DNA of 64,000 nt from Actinomyces sp. oral taxon 414 (GCF_001278845.1 NZ_CP012590.1:2046001-2110000), one strand, 5' to 3'. Positions 27,181 through 36,058 are shown, counted from the stretch's first letter. Notes: generated by a model not told the origin, from the sequence alone. Translations and numbers: made by a program.

Positions 27181-27669
27181 GCCGGGAGTGTGCCGATGTC
27201 GGCCCGCTCTTCGCATCCTTCCCCATGGGGAGATTCGAGACGGCTCCGGCTCCTTCTGGGAGACGAGATCGGTCGGAGCCGTCGTCCTCGGGGCGACGCC
27301 GGGCGGCGGTGCCGCCGAGTGCGGATCGGGCTCCCGGCGGGTCTCTCCCGGACGGGGCCGGACCCTTCCCGGACCGGTCGCGGGGTATTGGGCCCTTCTC
27401 ACCGGGAATCGTGGTCCGCGTCGACCCTCCCGGGGCCCGCGGCGGCGCAGATTGTCCAAATCTGCTGCAAAGGCCCGGATCGCGCCGGGCCGCCCCAGGA
27501 GCCCCACCCGCACCACACCGCGCCCGCCCGGCCCCGCCTCGATGCCGCACATCCGACCCGCCCGGTACCGCACGCCCGACCCCGACAGCGCACCCCGGCG
27601 CCGAGGACGCGACACCCTCCCCTTCGACGGGGCTTTCAGGGGCGCTCGCCGGAGGGATGCGGCGGCCCC
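27181..27669. other. gene-free stretch with a degenerate copy of the repeat arm
   Basis: No convincing gene lies in these 489 bases. At about 27398-27435 the sequence GGTCCGCGTCGACCCTCCC, preceded by GGGAATCG, resembles the GGATCGTTCGCGTCGACCC part of the element at 2780-2800, so it may be a decayed third copy. At 27447-27465, GCAGATT and AATCTGC form a 7-bp-arm hairpin with a 5-nt loop. Confidence 0.4.
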
Positions 27670-27927
27670 TCACTTGTAGTGGTACCGCGCCTGGAGAATC
27701 ACGAGATCGTCGCCGTCAACGAGGTGCACGAGCCGATGCTCACCGGTGATACGCCGCGACCAGGCACCGGACAGCGCATGCCTCAGCGGTTCCGGCTTCC
27801 CCATCCCCTCGAAGGGATGGCGCATCGCATCCTCGATGAGTCGGTTGATCCGCGGCAGCATGCGTCGGTCCGCCTTCAACCAGGAGCTGTAGTCGGCCCA
27901 GCCGTTCGGCGTGAAGACCAGCCTCAT
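27670..27927 (-). CDS. yoeB: YoeB/Txe-family mRNA-interferase toxin
   Basis: An 85-residue toxin of the YoeB family. It has WADYSSWLKADRRMLPRINRLIEDAMRHPFEGMGKPEPL, SGAWSRRITGEHRLVH and the C-terminal QARYHYK with the catalytic His-Tyr pair. It is closer to typical E. coli YoeB than the toxin at 8657, so the two loci are probably independent acquisitions. Its start overlaps the antitoxin stop by 4 bases. It should cut mRNA in the ribosomal A site when free of antitoxin. Confidence 0.94.
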   Translation of the reverse strand: MRLVFTPNGWADYSSWLKADRRMLPRINRLIEDAMRHPFEGMGKPEPLRHALSGAWSRRITGEHRLVHLVDGDDLVILQARYHYK

Positions 27928-28172
27928 GACAGCAGTTCGTGCTCCTCGACCCGCCCCTCGCGCGCCTGGGTGAGACTCTCCAGAAGGCGCGCGGCGTTGG
28001 CGGGCGAGCGCAGAAGGTGAGCCGTCTCCTCCAGCGCCTCGAACTCGTTGCGCGAGATGAGGACGGCATCCCCGCGCCGCGAGGTGATCTCCACGGGAGC
28101 CGCGTCCTCGTTGACCCGTTCAATGAGCCCGAACAGATTCGCCCGGGCCTCGCTGGCCGACACGACGGTCAT
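27924..28172 (-). CDS. yefM: Phd/YefM-family antitoxin
   Basis: An 82-residue antitoxin: MTVVSASEARANLFGLIERVNEDAAPVEITSR-type N-terminal DNA-binding domain, then GDAVLISRNEFEALEETAHLLRSPANA and a charged tail. The start follows GAAGGAGG by 4 nt. It overlaps and precedes the YoeB toxin gene. The operator lies 20-35 bp upstream and shares its GTAC spacing with the first TA locus. Confidence 0.94.
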   Translation of the reverse strand: MTVVSASEARANLFGLIERVNEDAAPVEITSRRGDAVLISRNEFEALEETAHLLRSPANAARLLESLTQAREGRVEEHELLS

Positions 28173-28188
28173 CACTCCTCCTTCACTG

Positions 28189-28207
28189 GTACAAGATCTC
28201 GTACGAG
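28189..28207 (-). promoter_or_regulatory. probable tandem operator of the second yefM-yoeB pair
   Basis: Two GTAC-centred sites (28189-28192 and 28201-28204) are 12 bp apart; the second is the perfect 10-bp palindrome CTCGTACGAG. This is the same spacing as in the first TA locus and as known for E. coli yefM-yoeB. It lies just upstream of the antitoxin ribosome binding site. Confidence 0.6.
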
Positions 28208-28313
28208 TATGCACGGCAAACCGGTTCTGGGCAAGAGCCCGACGAAGCGGATGCCGCGCCCGCCCCGCGTCCCGCCCGATCGGTGAACGCAGGCGCTCCA
28301 CTAGGCTCGGCCC

Positions 28314-30029
28314 ATGACCCACTCCTCTGACCAAGCTCCCGGCGCCGCCCGCCCCGCCACCGCCGTCGACGCGATCGCCGAGCGCTACGTGGCCCGCCTG
28401 GCCGAGCTCTCCCCGGAGTTCGCCGTCTACAACGGCCTGCCCGGCCGGCGCGGCGAGCTCGACGACTACTCGCCGGCGGGCTTGGCCGCCCGAAACGACC
28501 TGGACCGCTCCACCCTGCGCGAGCTGGACGGCGTCGAGGCGGCCGACGACGTCGACCGCGTCACCGTCGCCGCCATGCGCGAGCGCCTGGGTGTGGGCCT
28601 GGACCTCGCCGACGCCGGCGAGGACCTGCGCAGCCTCAACAACATCGACAGCCCCGTCCAGACCCTGCGCGACGGCTTCGACAACCTGCCCACCGCCACC
28701 GAGGAGGACTGGGCCGACTTCGCCTCCGCCCTGCGCGCCGTCCCCCGGGCGCTGGACCAGTACGCCCGGAGCCTGCGCCTGGCGCGCTCGCGCGGCGACG
28801 TCGCCGCCCGCCGCCAGGTCGGGGCGGCGATCTCCCAGGCCCGCGACCAGGCCGGCGAGGCCACGAGCTCCTACACGGCGCTCATCGACGGCGCCGCCAC
28901 CGCCGACGGCGCGCCCCTCCCGCCCGCCCTGGCCGCCGAGCTGCGCGAGGCCGCCGCTGTCGCCCGGCGGGGCTACGCCCGTCTCGCCGACTTCCTCGCC
29001 GAGGAGATCCTGCCGGAGGCGGGCCGGGCCGACGCCGTCGGGCGCGAGCGCTACGAGCGTTTCAGCCGGGAGTTCCTGGGCGCCGCCGTCGACCTGGACG
29101 AGACCTACGAATGGGGCCGGGAGCGCCTGGCCGCCATCGACGCCGAGCAGCGGGCCATCGCCGAGCGGCTCTACGGGCCCGGGACGGGCGTGCGCGAGGC
29201 CATGGACCGGCTGAACGCCGACCCCGCGCGCACCGTCCACGGCACGGCGGCGCTGCGGGACTGGATGCAGGCCACCTCGGATCGGGCCATGGCGGCGCTC
29301 GACGGCGTCCACTTCGACATCCCTGCCCCGCTGCGCACCCTGGAGTGCCGCATCGCCCCGTCGGCCACCGGCGGCATCTACTACACCGGGCCGAGCGACG
29401 ACTTCTCCCGGCCGGGCCGCATGTGGTGGTCGGTGCCGGCGGGCACCGAGGACTTCGCCACCTGGCAGGAGCGCACCACCGTGTTCCACGAGGGCGTGCC
29501 CGGCCACCACCTGCAGGTCGGCATGCAGACGTATCTGCGCGGCGAGCTCAACTCCTGGCGGCGCCTGGCCTGCTGGGTGAGCGGGCACGGCGAGGGCTGG
29601 GCCCTGTACGCCGAGAGGCTCATGGCGGACCTGGGCTTCCAGGACGACCCGGGCGACCGCTTCGGCATGCTCGACTCCCAGCGGCTGCGCGCCGCGCGGG
29701 TGGTGCTCGACATCGGGGTGCACCTGGGCAAGGAGCGCCCGCCCGAGCTGGCGGGCCTGCCCGGGGTGGGCGAGGGCGCCTGGGACGCGGGCAGCGCCTG
29801 GGCCTTCCTGCGCCACAACGTGGCCATGGAGGAGTCGTTCCTGCGCTTCGAGCTGGACCGCTACCTGGGGCTGCCGGGGCAGGCGCCGTCCTACGCGGTG
29901 GGCCAGCGGCTGTGGGAGGAGGCGCGCGATCGCGCGCTGGCGGGCGGGACGGGCCTGAAGGACTTCCACACCCGGGCGCTGCGCCTGGGCAGCGTGGGCC
30001 TGGACGTCCTGCGCCGGGCGCTGACCTGA
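28314..30029 (+). CDS. DUF885-family zinc metallopeptidase-like protein
   Basis: A 571-residue protein of the DUF885 family. The hallmark is FHEGVPGHHLQVG (about residues 391-403), an HExxxHH-type zinc motif, followed by WVSGHGEGWALYAERLM with the third metal ligand region and a C-terminal LDRYLGLPGQAPSYAVGQ block. The N-terminal half is helical. No signal peptide is present, so it probably works in the cytosol. Members are thought to be peptidases or carboxypeptidases, but few have known substrates. It stands alone between a TA pair and the convergent fic gene. Confidence 0.88.
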   Translation: MTHSSDQAPGAARPATAVDAIAERYVARLAELSPEFAVYNGLPGRRGELDDYSPAGLAARNDLDRSTLRELDGVEAADDVDRVTVAAMRERLGVGLDLADAGEDLRSLNNIDSPVQTLRDGFDNLPTATEEDWADFASALRAVPRALDQYARSLRLARSRGDVAARRQVGAAISQARDQAGEATSSYTALIDGAATADGAPLPPALAAELREAAAVARRGYARLADFLAEEILPEAGRADAVGRERYERFSREFLGAAVDLDETYEWGRERLAAIDAEQRAIAERLYGPGTGVREAMDRLNADPARTVHGTAALRDWMQATSDRAMAALDGVHFDIPAPLRTLECRIAPSATGGIYYTGPSDDFSRPGRMWWSVPAGTEDFATWQERTTVFHEGVPGHHLQVGMQTYLRGELNSWRRLACWVSGHGEGWALYAERLMADLGFQDDPGDRFGMLDSQRLRAARVVLDIGVHLGKERPPELAGLPGVGEGAWDAGSAWAFLRHNVAMEESFLRFELDRYLGLPGQAPSYAVGQRLWEEARDRALAGGTGLKDFHTRALRLGSVGLDVLRRALT

Positions 30030-30050
30030 GGGGCCGGGACGGCGGCGGTC

Positions 30051-31232
30051 CTACTCGGCCAGGGCGTCGAGGAGGACGTCGACCTCGTCGATCACCGCCG
30101 CCGCCACCCAGACCCGGTCCCGCTTGCGCGCCACGGCGATGCGCAGGACGCCGTCGGCCACCAGGCGGTCGAGGGCGCCGTAGGTGGCCGACGACGACGC
30201 GCCCGTGAGCGCCCGCGCGTCCTCGGCGTCCAGGACCGGATGCTCCAGGAGGGAGTCGAGCAGCCGCTGCCGGGCGGATCCCCGGCGTGCGTTCGTCTGG
30301 GCGCGCCACGCCTCGGGCAGTGACAGAATCCGGGCGCTGGACTCCTGCGCGGCCGCGGCGGCGCGGCCGACCGCCCGGGCCACGAGCTCGATAATGGAAT
30401 CGGGATCGCCCGCGCGGTACAGATCGAGTGCGCGCGTGTACCGCTCCCCCTGGGCCATCATCGCGGCGGCGACGGGGACCGTCACCTGCCGGGTGAGGCC
30501 GCGCTTGCGCACAACGGCGTGGATGAGCGCGCGCCCCACCCTCCCGTTCCCGTCGACGAAGGGGTGGATGCCCTCGAATTGGGCGTGGGCGATGGCGGCC
30601 TGCGCCAGGGCGGGAAGGTCCTGCCTGCGGAGGAAGACGATGAGGTCGTCGACGTCGGCGGCGATATCATCGGCGGGCGGCGGGACGTGGAGGGCGCCGC
30701 GGGGCGAGTAGTCGGAGCCGCCGATCCAGTTCTGGACGCTGCGCAGACGACCGACCTGTTCGTCGACGTCGGCCGCGAGCGGCGCCAGGAGGGTGCTGTG
30801 GGCCGCGAGGAGATCATCCGCTTCGAGGTGGCGCCGGTCCGCGACGCCGCTGAGTGCGCGGGTCGCGTCCCCCGCGGCGGCGACGAGGCGGGCGTTGACA
30901 TGAACCCGGACGCCGAGCGAGGCGGCCGCAATCATGTCGAGGGGGGCGTTGACGGACTCGATCCTGGAGGAGGCGACCATCTCGCCCCGCATGAGAAGGT
31001 CCGCGATCGGCGCCAGGACGGTGCCGCCGCGCGTCGAAGCGCCTTCGAACCGGGCGAGCGCGAGCGAGGCCTCCTCGACGGCCCGCTGGACGGACTCCCC
31101 CAGTGCCGGCGTGCAATGGGCGATGCGCGGGGCGACGGCGGCCCGGTAACTCGTCAGGGTGCGATCGGCGCGCGGTCCCCGGCTGCGCGACACCCAGGGC
31201 AGGGTGCGGGTCGTCCACATCGGCCAGGTCAC
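30051..31232 (-). CDS. fic: Fic-domain protein (probable AMP transferase) with C-terminal winged helix
   Basis: A 393-residue Fic protein. The N-terminal part contains SSRIESVN, close to the inhibitory (S/T)xxxE(G/N) helix of class II Fic proteins. The catalytic motif is HPFVDGNGRVGR, complete with His, Asp and both Arg, so it should transfer AMP to a target protein. The last 80 residues (LLDSLLEHPVLDAEDARALTG, TYGALDRLVADGVL) form a winged helix, so it may also bind DNA. The GTG at 31232 has AGGAGG about 7 nt upstream. A perfect palindrome lies 55-90 bp upstream. Confidence 0.9.
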   Translation of the reverse strand: MTWPMWTTRTLPWVSRSRGPRADRTLTSYRAAVAPRIAHCTPALGESVQRAVEEASLALARFEGASTRGGTVLAPIADLLMRGEMVASSRIESVNAPLDMIAAASLGVRVHVNARLVAAAGDATRALSGVADRRHLEADDLLAAHSTLLAPLAADVDEQVGRLRSVQNWIGGSDYSPRGALHVPPPADDIAADVDDLIVFLRRQDLPALAQAAIAHAQFEGIHPFVDGNGRVGRALIHAVVRKRGLTRQVTVPVAAAMMAQGERYTRALDLYRAGDPDSIIELVARAVGRAAAAAQESSARILSLPEAWRAQTNARRGSARQRLLDSLLEHPVLDAEDARALTGASSSATYGALDRLVADGVLRIAVARKRDRVWVAAAVIDEVDVLLDALAE

Positions 31233-31286
31233 CGCCGTCCTCCTCTCTCCGCGCTCCAGGCCCCGCCAAGGCGGAACAGCGGGGCC

Positions 31287-31321
31287 GCTATTCCAGGTTA
31301 ATGCACTCAACCTGGAATAGC
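31287..31321. promoter_or_regulatory. 13-bp-arm palindrome upstream of fic
   Basis: GCTATTCCAGGTT (31287-31299) and AACCTGGAATAGC (31309-31321) are perfect reverse complements with a 9-nt spacer. The site is upstream of the fic start and AT-rich against its surroundings. It is a strong candidate operator, possibly for the winged helix of Fic itself. Confidence 0.65.
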
Positions 31322-31383
31322 CCCCCGATTTCCCGCATGATTGCGTGCACACCCGGCCCGGAGCCGGATGCGACTCGGGCGCG

Positions 31384-31471
31384 CCGGCCCGCCGCGCCCG
31401 CGGAGCGGATAGGACGGCCCCGCACTGCTGAAAGGACCGACCGGCCGGCCCGCCGCGCCCGCGGAGCGGAT
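31384..31471. repeat. 27-bp direct repeat in the fic/ABC gap
   Basis: A 27-base GC-rich sequence beginning CCGGCCCGCCGCGCCC occurs at 31384-31410 and again, unchanged, at 31445-31471. The two lie in the non-coding gap between fic and the downstream end of the ABC exporter operon. It looks like a local duplication; a function is not evident. Confidence 0.5.
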
Positions 31472-31522
31472 GGTGAAGCGCGTCCGGCCCGGGCGCGCCC
31501 GGCCCGACGCCGGACCCCGCGC

Positions 31523-33262
31523 TCAGTCCCGGAGGATGCGCCACCTGGAGGCGGCCGTGGAGGCCTCGACGAAGTCCCGGAAGGGCCCGGGCTCGGCCGC
31601 CAGCTCGGCGGGGGCGCCCCGCTGGGCCACGCGCGCGCCCCGCTCGGCGGGGGCGAGGAAGACGACCTCGTCGGCCCGCAGGATCGTGGACAGGCGGTGG
31701 GCCACGACCATGACGGTGCGGCCCGCCGACAGTTCGCGCACCACCTCGGTAATGGCCGACTCGTTCTCCCCGTCCAGGGCCGAGGTGATCTCGTCGAGCA
31801 GGAGGATGGGGGCGTCCTTGACGAAGGCGCGGGCGATGGACACGCGCTGGCGCTCCCCGCCGGACAGGCTCAGCCCGCCCGGGCCGACCCGCGTGTCCCA
31901 CCCGTGCGGCAGGGCCTCGACGACGCGGTCCAGGCGCGCCCGGCGCGCTGCGGTCTCCAGCTCGGCGTCGGTGGCCCCGGGCCGGGCGATGCGCAGGTTC
32001 TCCCGGATGGTGGTGTCGAACAGGTAGACGTCCTGGAAGACCATGGAGGTCATGGCCATGATCTGGGCGGCGGGCAGGGCGCGCACGTCCGCCCCGCCGA
32101 TGGTCACGGTGCCGGCGTCCACGTCCCAGAACCGGGCGGCCAGGCGCAGGATGGTGGACTTGCCGGCCCCCGAGGGCCCCACCAGGGCGGTGACCCGCCC
32201 CTGCGGCGCGCTCAACGACACCCGGTCCAGGACGGGGCGGCCCTGCTCGTAGGAGAAGGACACGTCGTCCAGGGCGATCGCGGTGCCCTCGGCCCGCGCC
32301 CGCCCGTCGGGGGCGGGTTCGGGCAGGGGCTCGGCGTCGAGGATGGAGTTCATGGCGGTCAGGGCGACCCGCGCGTTGTCGGCCTCGCTGGACATCATGG
32401 CGGCCTTGGTCAGCGGCATGAGCATGCGGGAGGTCACGACCATGACCGCCAGGTAGCCGACGACGTCGAGGCGGTGCCCGCTCACCAGGGACAGGCCCGC
32501 GGCCATGACGGCGGCGAAGGCGGCGTTGGCGATAATGTTGAAGGCCTGGCCGGGGCGCCCCTTGATGCGCAGCCCGGTCAGGGTGGCCTCGGAGTCGGCC
32601 TCCAGGGCGGCGCGCGCGGGCTCCCAGCCGGTCCGGGTCGCGCCCGTGGCGCGCAGGACCGGCTGCAGGCGGGCGAATTCGACCAGGCGCCCGGCGGCGG
32701 CGGCCGCGGCCCGGTCCTCCATCTCGTTGGCGCGGGCGGTCGCCGCGGACATGCGCCGCCAGACGAGGTAGAGGACCGCCGCCGTGACGGCCATAATGAG
32801 CGCCAGGGGCCACTCGACGGCGGCGGTGGCCGCGATCATGACCAGGGGCACGATGAAGGCGTTGCACAGGCTGGGGATGACCATGGAGGTCAGGTGCGAC
32901 AGGGTGTTGACCTCCTTGGAGGTCGCATTGACGACGGCGGCCTCCCGCTGGGCGTTGAACCACCCCAGGGGCAGGGCGAGCACGTGCTCGGCGACGCGGT
33001 CGATCATGGCGTCGCAGACCTCGAAGACGCTGACCCGGTAGGAGCGGAGCATGGCGACGGTGTCGACCACGACGGTGAGGACCCCGAGCACGACGACGGC
33101 CGCCAGCCATGCGCCCAGGTGGGCCGAGCGAGCGTAGAAGGCGCGCAGGAAGGGGACCATGAGGGCCAGGGTCGCCCCCTGCAGGAGGGCGGAGGCGACG
33201 AACCAGCCCAGGATCCTGCGCATCTCGGCGGCGTTGACCAGGCGCAGCAGCATCTTCCACAT
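31523..33262 (-). CDS. ABC half-transporter with fused membrane and ATPase domains (YbtQ/IrtB-like)
   Basis: A 579-residue protein with six membrane helices in residues 1-320 and an ATPase domain after that: Walker A GPSGAGKST, signature LSGGERQR, Walker B ILLLDEITSALD (note Ile-Thr-Ser after the Glu) and the switch His in VVAHRLS. It is encoded 4 bases after a second, different half-transporter, so the two should form a heterodimer. IrtAB- and YbtPQ-type pairs have this fold but import iron-siderophores. The iron-box context supports that, yet a peptide exporter cannot be excluded from sequence alone. Confidence 0.85.
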   Translation of the reverse strand: MWKMLLRLVNAAEMRRILGWFVASALLQGATLALMVPFLRAFYARSAHLGAWLAAVVVLGVLTVVVDTVAMLRSYRVSVFEVCDAMIDRVAEHVLALPLGWFNAQREAAVVNATSKEVNTLSHLTSMVIPSLCNAFIVPLVMIAATAAVEWPLALIMAVTAAVLYLVWRRMSAATARANEMEDRAAAAAAGRLVEFARLQPVLRATGATRTGWEPARAALEADSEATLTGLRIKGRPGQAFNIIANAAFAAVMAAGLSLVSGHRLDVVGYLAVMVVTSRMLMPLTKAAMMSSEADNARVALTAMNSILDAEPLPEPAPDGRARAEGTAIALDDVSFSYEQGRPVLDRVSLSAPQGRVTALVGPSGAGKSTILRLAARFWDVDAGTVTIGGADVRALPAAQIMAMTSMVFQDVYLFDTTIRENLRIARPGATDAELETAARRARLDRVVEALPHGWDTRVGPGGLSLSGGERQRVSIARAFVKDAPILLLDEITSALDGENESAITEVVRELSAGRTVMVVAHRLSTILRADEVVFLAPAERGARVAQRGAPAELAAEPGPFRDFVEASTAASRWRILRD

Positions 33263-33265
33263 GGT

Positions 33266-35068
33266 TCACTCCCCCTCCATGGCCCCGGCGGTGACGGCGT
33301 CGCCCGCGGTGGCGGCGGCCTCGCCCCCGCCGCCGGGGTCGAGGTCCTGACTGCGCCACATGACGGCGTAGCGGCCGCCGGCCGCCAGGAGGTCCTCGTG
33401 GCGGCCGCGCTCGACGACGGCGCCGTCGTCGACGACGAGGATCTGGTCGGCGTCGCGCACGGTGGACAGGCGGTGGGCGATAATAATGACGGTGCGCCCG
33501 GCCGCCAGGCGGGACAGGGCGACGTGGATGTCGCGCTCGGAGGCCGGGTCGGCCTGGGCGGTGGCCTCGTCCAGGACCAGGACCGGGGCGTCCTGGAGGT
33601 AGGCGCGCGCCAGGGTGACGCGCTGGCGCTCCCCGCCGGAGAGGAACCCGCCCTCCTCCCCCAGGACCGTGTCATAGCCGCGGGGCAGGCGCATAATGCG
33701 CTCGTGGATGCAGGCGGCCCGCGCCGCGGCCTCCACCTGCTCGCGCGAGGCCCCCGGGCGTCCCAGGGCGATATTGTCGTGGACGGAGTCGTGCGACAGG
33801 GCCACGTCCTGCAGCACGATCGCCACCCGCGAGCCCAGCCAGGAGAAGGTCGTCTCGCGCACGTCGACGCCGCTCACGCGCACCGCCCCGCCCTCGACGT
33901 CGTAGAAGCGGGCGATCAGGCGCGCCAGCGTCGACTTGCCGCCGCCCGAGGGCCCCACCAGGGCGGTCACGGCCCCGGGCTCGGCGGTGAAGGACACGCC
34001 CTTGAGGACCGGCGCACCGGGCTCGTAGGAGAAGGTGACGCCGTCGACCTCGACGCGGCCGGGGGCGGGGCCGTCGCCGTCGTCGAAGGATCCCTCGGGC
34101 ATGGGCTCCTGGGACAGCAGGTCGGCGGTGGCGCGGGCGGCCATGCGCGACTCGTAGATCTGCTGCATCATGGACACGACCGTGAGCAGCCCCTCGGGCA
34201 GCCCCGGGGCGAGGAGGAAGAAGGCCAGGGTCGCGGACGGCTCGCTCCAGCCCCGGGCCACGAACAGGGCGGCCAGGGGCGCGACCGTGGCGAAGACGAC
34301 GGCCGGACGCAGGAGCGCCCCCGCGAAGCTGATCATCCTCCCGGAGGCGAGCACCCACTCGTAGGACAAGCTGGAAAAGCGCCTGCGGGCGGCGTCGAAG
34401 CGGGTGCGGGTGATGTCGGTGGCCTGGAAGCTCTTGATCTCCTTAATGCCCTCGAGCATCTCGACGGTGGCGGAGGCCAGGCCGGTCTGTGCGACGGCGA
34501 AGCGGTCGGTGATGTCCCCCAGGCCGCGCATGGCGATCATGGAGACGGCGCCCAGGACCAGGCACCACGCCCCCAGGAGGGTCAGGGCGAGCCGCCAGTC
34601 GGTCCACGCCAGGTAGGCCGCCCCGGCCGCGGCCCCCACCAGGGCGTTGGTGACGTCTCCGGGCACGTGGGCGACGAGGGTGTGGATGGAAGAGGTGTCG
34701 TCGCACACCATCTTGCGGATGGCCCCGTGGGGGATCTGGGCGACCCGTCCCAGGGGCAGGCGGCCGATGGCGTTGACGAGTCGTGTGCGCAGGTGGTGGC
34801 GCAGCCTCGCCTCGGCCAGGTGGGTGATGGCCAGGCCCCACAGGTAGAGCAGCTGGGCCGCCAGGAGCGAGCCGACGGCGAGCCCCGCCCAGGCCCAGGG
34901 GCTGCCCGCCCACCCGGAGCGGTCGGACTCGTCCAGCCAGATGGCCGCCATATTGCGCAACGCCACGTAGGGCCCGACGGACAGGACGGCCCCGGCGGCG
35001 GTGAGCGCGCCGGAGGCGATCATGGCCCGGCGCGCGGGGGCGATGAGAGTGGTGACGGTGACAGCCAT
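33266..35068 (-). CDS. ABC half-transporter with fused membrane and ATPase domains (YbtP/IrtA-like)
   Basis: A 600-residue protein: six-helix membrane domain (with ITHLAEARLRHHLRTRLVNAIGRLPLGRV and HGAIRKMVCDD, as in siderophore-type members), then Walker A GPSGGGKST, signature LSGGERQR, Walker B VLVLDEATAQAD and switch region IIAHRLS. It lacks the extra siderophore-interaction domain of mycobacterial IrtA. I chose the ATG at 35068, which has GGAGAAGGA 5-6 nt upstream, over upstream in-frame ATGs that would run into the regulatory boxes. First gene of a two-gene operon. Confidence 0.85.
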   Translation of the reverse strand: MAVTVTTLIAPARRAMIASGALTAAGAVLSVGPYVALRNMAAIWLDESDRSGWAGSPWAWAGLAVGSLLAAQLLYLWGLAITHLAEARLRHHLRTRLVNAIGRLPLGRVAQIPHGAIRKMVCDDTSSIHTLVAHVPGDVTNALVGAAAGAAYLAWTDWRLALTLLGAWCLVLGAVSMIAMRGLGDITDRFAVAQTGLASATVEMLEGIKEIKSFQATDITRTRFDAARRRFSSLSYEWVLASGRMISFAGALLRPAVVFATVAPLAALFVARGWSEPSATLAFFLLAPGLPEGLLTVVSMMQQIYESRMAARATADLLSQEPMPEGSFDDGDGPAPGRVEVDGVTFSYEPGAPVLKGVSFTAEPGAVTALVGPSGGGKSTLARLIARFYDVEGGAVRVSGVDVRETTFSWLGSRVAIVLQDVALSHDSVHDNIALGRPGASREQVEAAARAACIHERIMRLPRGYDTVLGEEGGFLSGGERQRVTLARAYLQDAPVLVLDEATAQADPASERDIHVALSRLAAGRTVIIIAHRLSTVRDADQILVVDDGAVVERGRHEDLLAAGGRYAVMWRSQDLDPGGGGEAAATAGDAVTAGAMEGE

Positions 35069-35127
35069 CGCATTCCTTCTCCGTGGTGGACGCCGCGCGG
35101 GCGTCGCCATCGGGACGGCCCGCATCG

Positions 35128-35146
35128 GTCGGAGAGCCTACCCTAA
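35128..35146 (-). promoter_or_regulatory. DtxR/IdeR-like iron box upstream of the ABC pair
   Basis: On the minus strand the site reads TTAGGGTAGGCTCTCCGAC, matching 14 of 19 positions of the DtxR/IdeR consensus TTAGGTTAGGCTAACCTAA, including the TAGGC core. It lies about 60-80 bp upstream of the first ABC gene. Two other operons in this window carry sites of similar quality. Confidence 0.55.
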
Positions 35147-35151
35147 ATTCT

Positions 35152-35170
35152 AATAAGAATGATTCTCATT
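35152..35170. promoter_or_regulatory. Fur-family-like palindrome upstream of the ABC pair
   Basis: AATAAGAATGATTCTCATT is a 19-bp near-perfect palindrome (one mismatched pair) with the AGAAT-N-ATTCT core common to Fur and Zur boxes. It lies between the divergent ABC operon and proC, next to the DtxR-like box. Metal control of the ABC operon is therefore doubly suggested. Confidence 0.55.
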
Positions 35171-35230
35171 GGGGGTGTCGGGCGGCCCCGCCCCCCGGGC
35201 GCCCCGGCCGCCGGCCGGTAGTCTGGGCCC

Positions 35231-36058
35231 GTGACGACCTACGGCTTCATCGGCGCGGGCAATATGGCGGGCGCGATCGTGCGCGGGGCGATCGCGGCCG
35301 GCACCGACCCCGCCTCCATCTGGCTCACCAGCGCCCACGACTCCGCCGCCCGCCTCGCCGAGAAGACGGGCGCCCGCCACGAGCCCGACGCCGAGGCGCT
35401 CGCGGCCGCCTGCGACGTCGTCGTCCTGGCGGTCAAGCCCCGCGTCATTCCCGCCGTCGCCGCCCGCATCTTTGACGCCGTCGCCGCCGCCCGCCCCCTG
35501 ATCGTGTCCATCGCCGCCGGGATCGACCTGGCCCGTCTGGAGTCTCTTCTGCCCGAGGGCGCGCGCGTCGTGCGCGCCATGCCCAATATGGCGGCCGGGG
35601 TCGGCCAGTCCATGACCGCCCTGGCGGCGGGCGCGGCGGCCGGCGAGTCCGACCTGGCGGCCGCGCGCGCCCTCATGGACGCGGTGGGGCGCACCATGGT
35701 TATCGCGGAGGAGGACTTCCCGACCTTCGTCGGCCTGGCGGGCTCGTCCCCCGCCTTCGTGTTCACCTTCATCGACGCCCTGGCCCGCGCCGGCGTGCTC
35801 GGGGGGATCCCCAAGGCGCAGGCCGTCGAGATCGCCGCCCAGGCGGTCCTCGGATCGGCCCGCGCCGTGCAGGTCGAGGCCGCCGCGCGGGCCGACGGCG
35901 GCGCCGGGCGCACCCCCGCCGACCTCGTCGACGCCGTGTGCTCCCCGGGCGGGACGACGGTGGCCGGGCTGGTGGCCATGGAGCGGGCGGGATTCTCCAA
36001 TGCGGTCATCGAGGCCGTGCGCGCCGTCGTCGCGGCGGACCGCGACCTGGCCGGCTGA
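35231..36058 (+). CDS. proC: pyrroline-5-carboxylate reductase
   Basis: A 275-residue cytosolic enzyme for the last step of proline synthesis (reduction of pyrroline-5-carboxylate with NADPH). The Rossmann loop is GFIGAGNMAGAIVRG; VLAVKP, VRAMPNMAAGVGQS and the C-terminal dimerisation block VCSPGGTTVAGLVAMERAGF are family signatures. The GTG start lies only 60 bases from the divergent iron-regulated ABC promoter region. It interrupts the otherwise continuous iron-transport cluster and is transcribed in the opposite sense. Confidence 0.95.
   Translation: MTTYGFIGAGNMAGAIVRGAIAAGTDPASIWLTSAHDSAARLAEKTGARHEPDAEALAAACDVVVLAVKPRVIPAVAARIFDAVAAARPLIVSIAAGIDLARLESLLPEGARVVRAMPNMAAGVGQSMTALAAGAAAGESDLAAARALMDAVGRTMVIAEEDFPTFVGLAGSSPAFVFTFIDALARAGVLGGIPKAQAVEIAAQAVLGSARAVQVEAAARADGGAGRTPADLVDAVCSPGGTTVAGLVAMERAGFSNAVIEAVRAVVAADRDLAG

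Noticed and set aside
31233..33359. Fusion of the Fic protein with an upstream 700-residue part in the same frame
   Set aside because: The upstream part is an out-of-frame reading of the ABC transporter gene; the GTG at 31232 with AGGAGG gives a normal Fic protein.
31103..35146. A 1,347-codon plus-strand frame over the two ABC genes
   Set aside because: It is another GC-driven antisense shadow without any recognisable motif.
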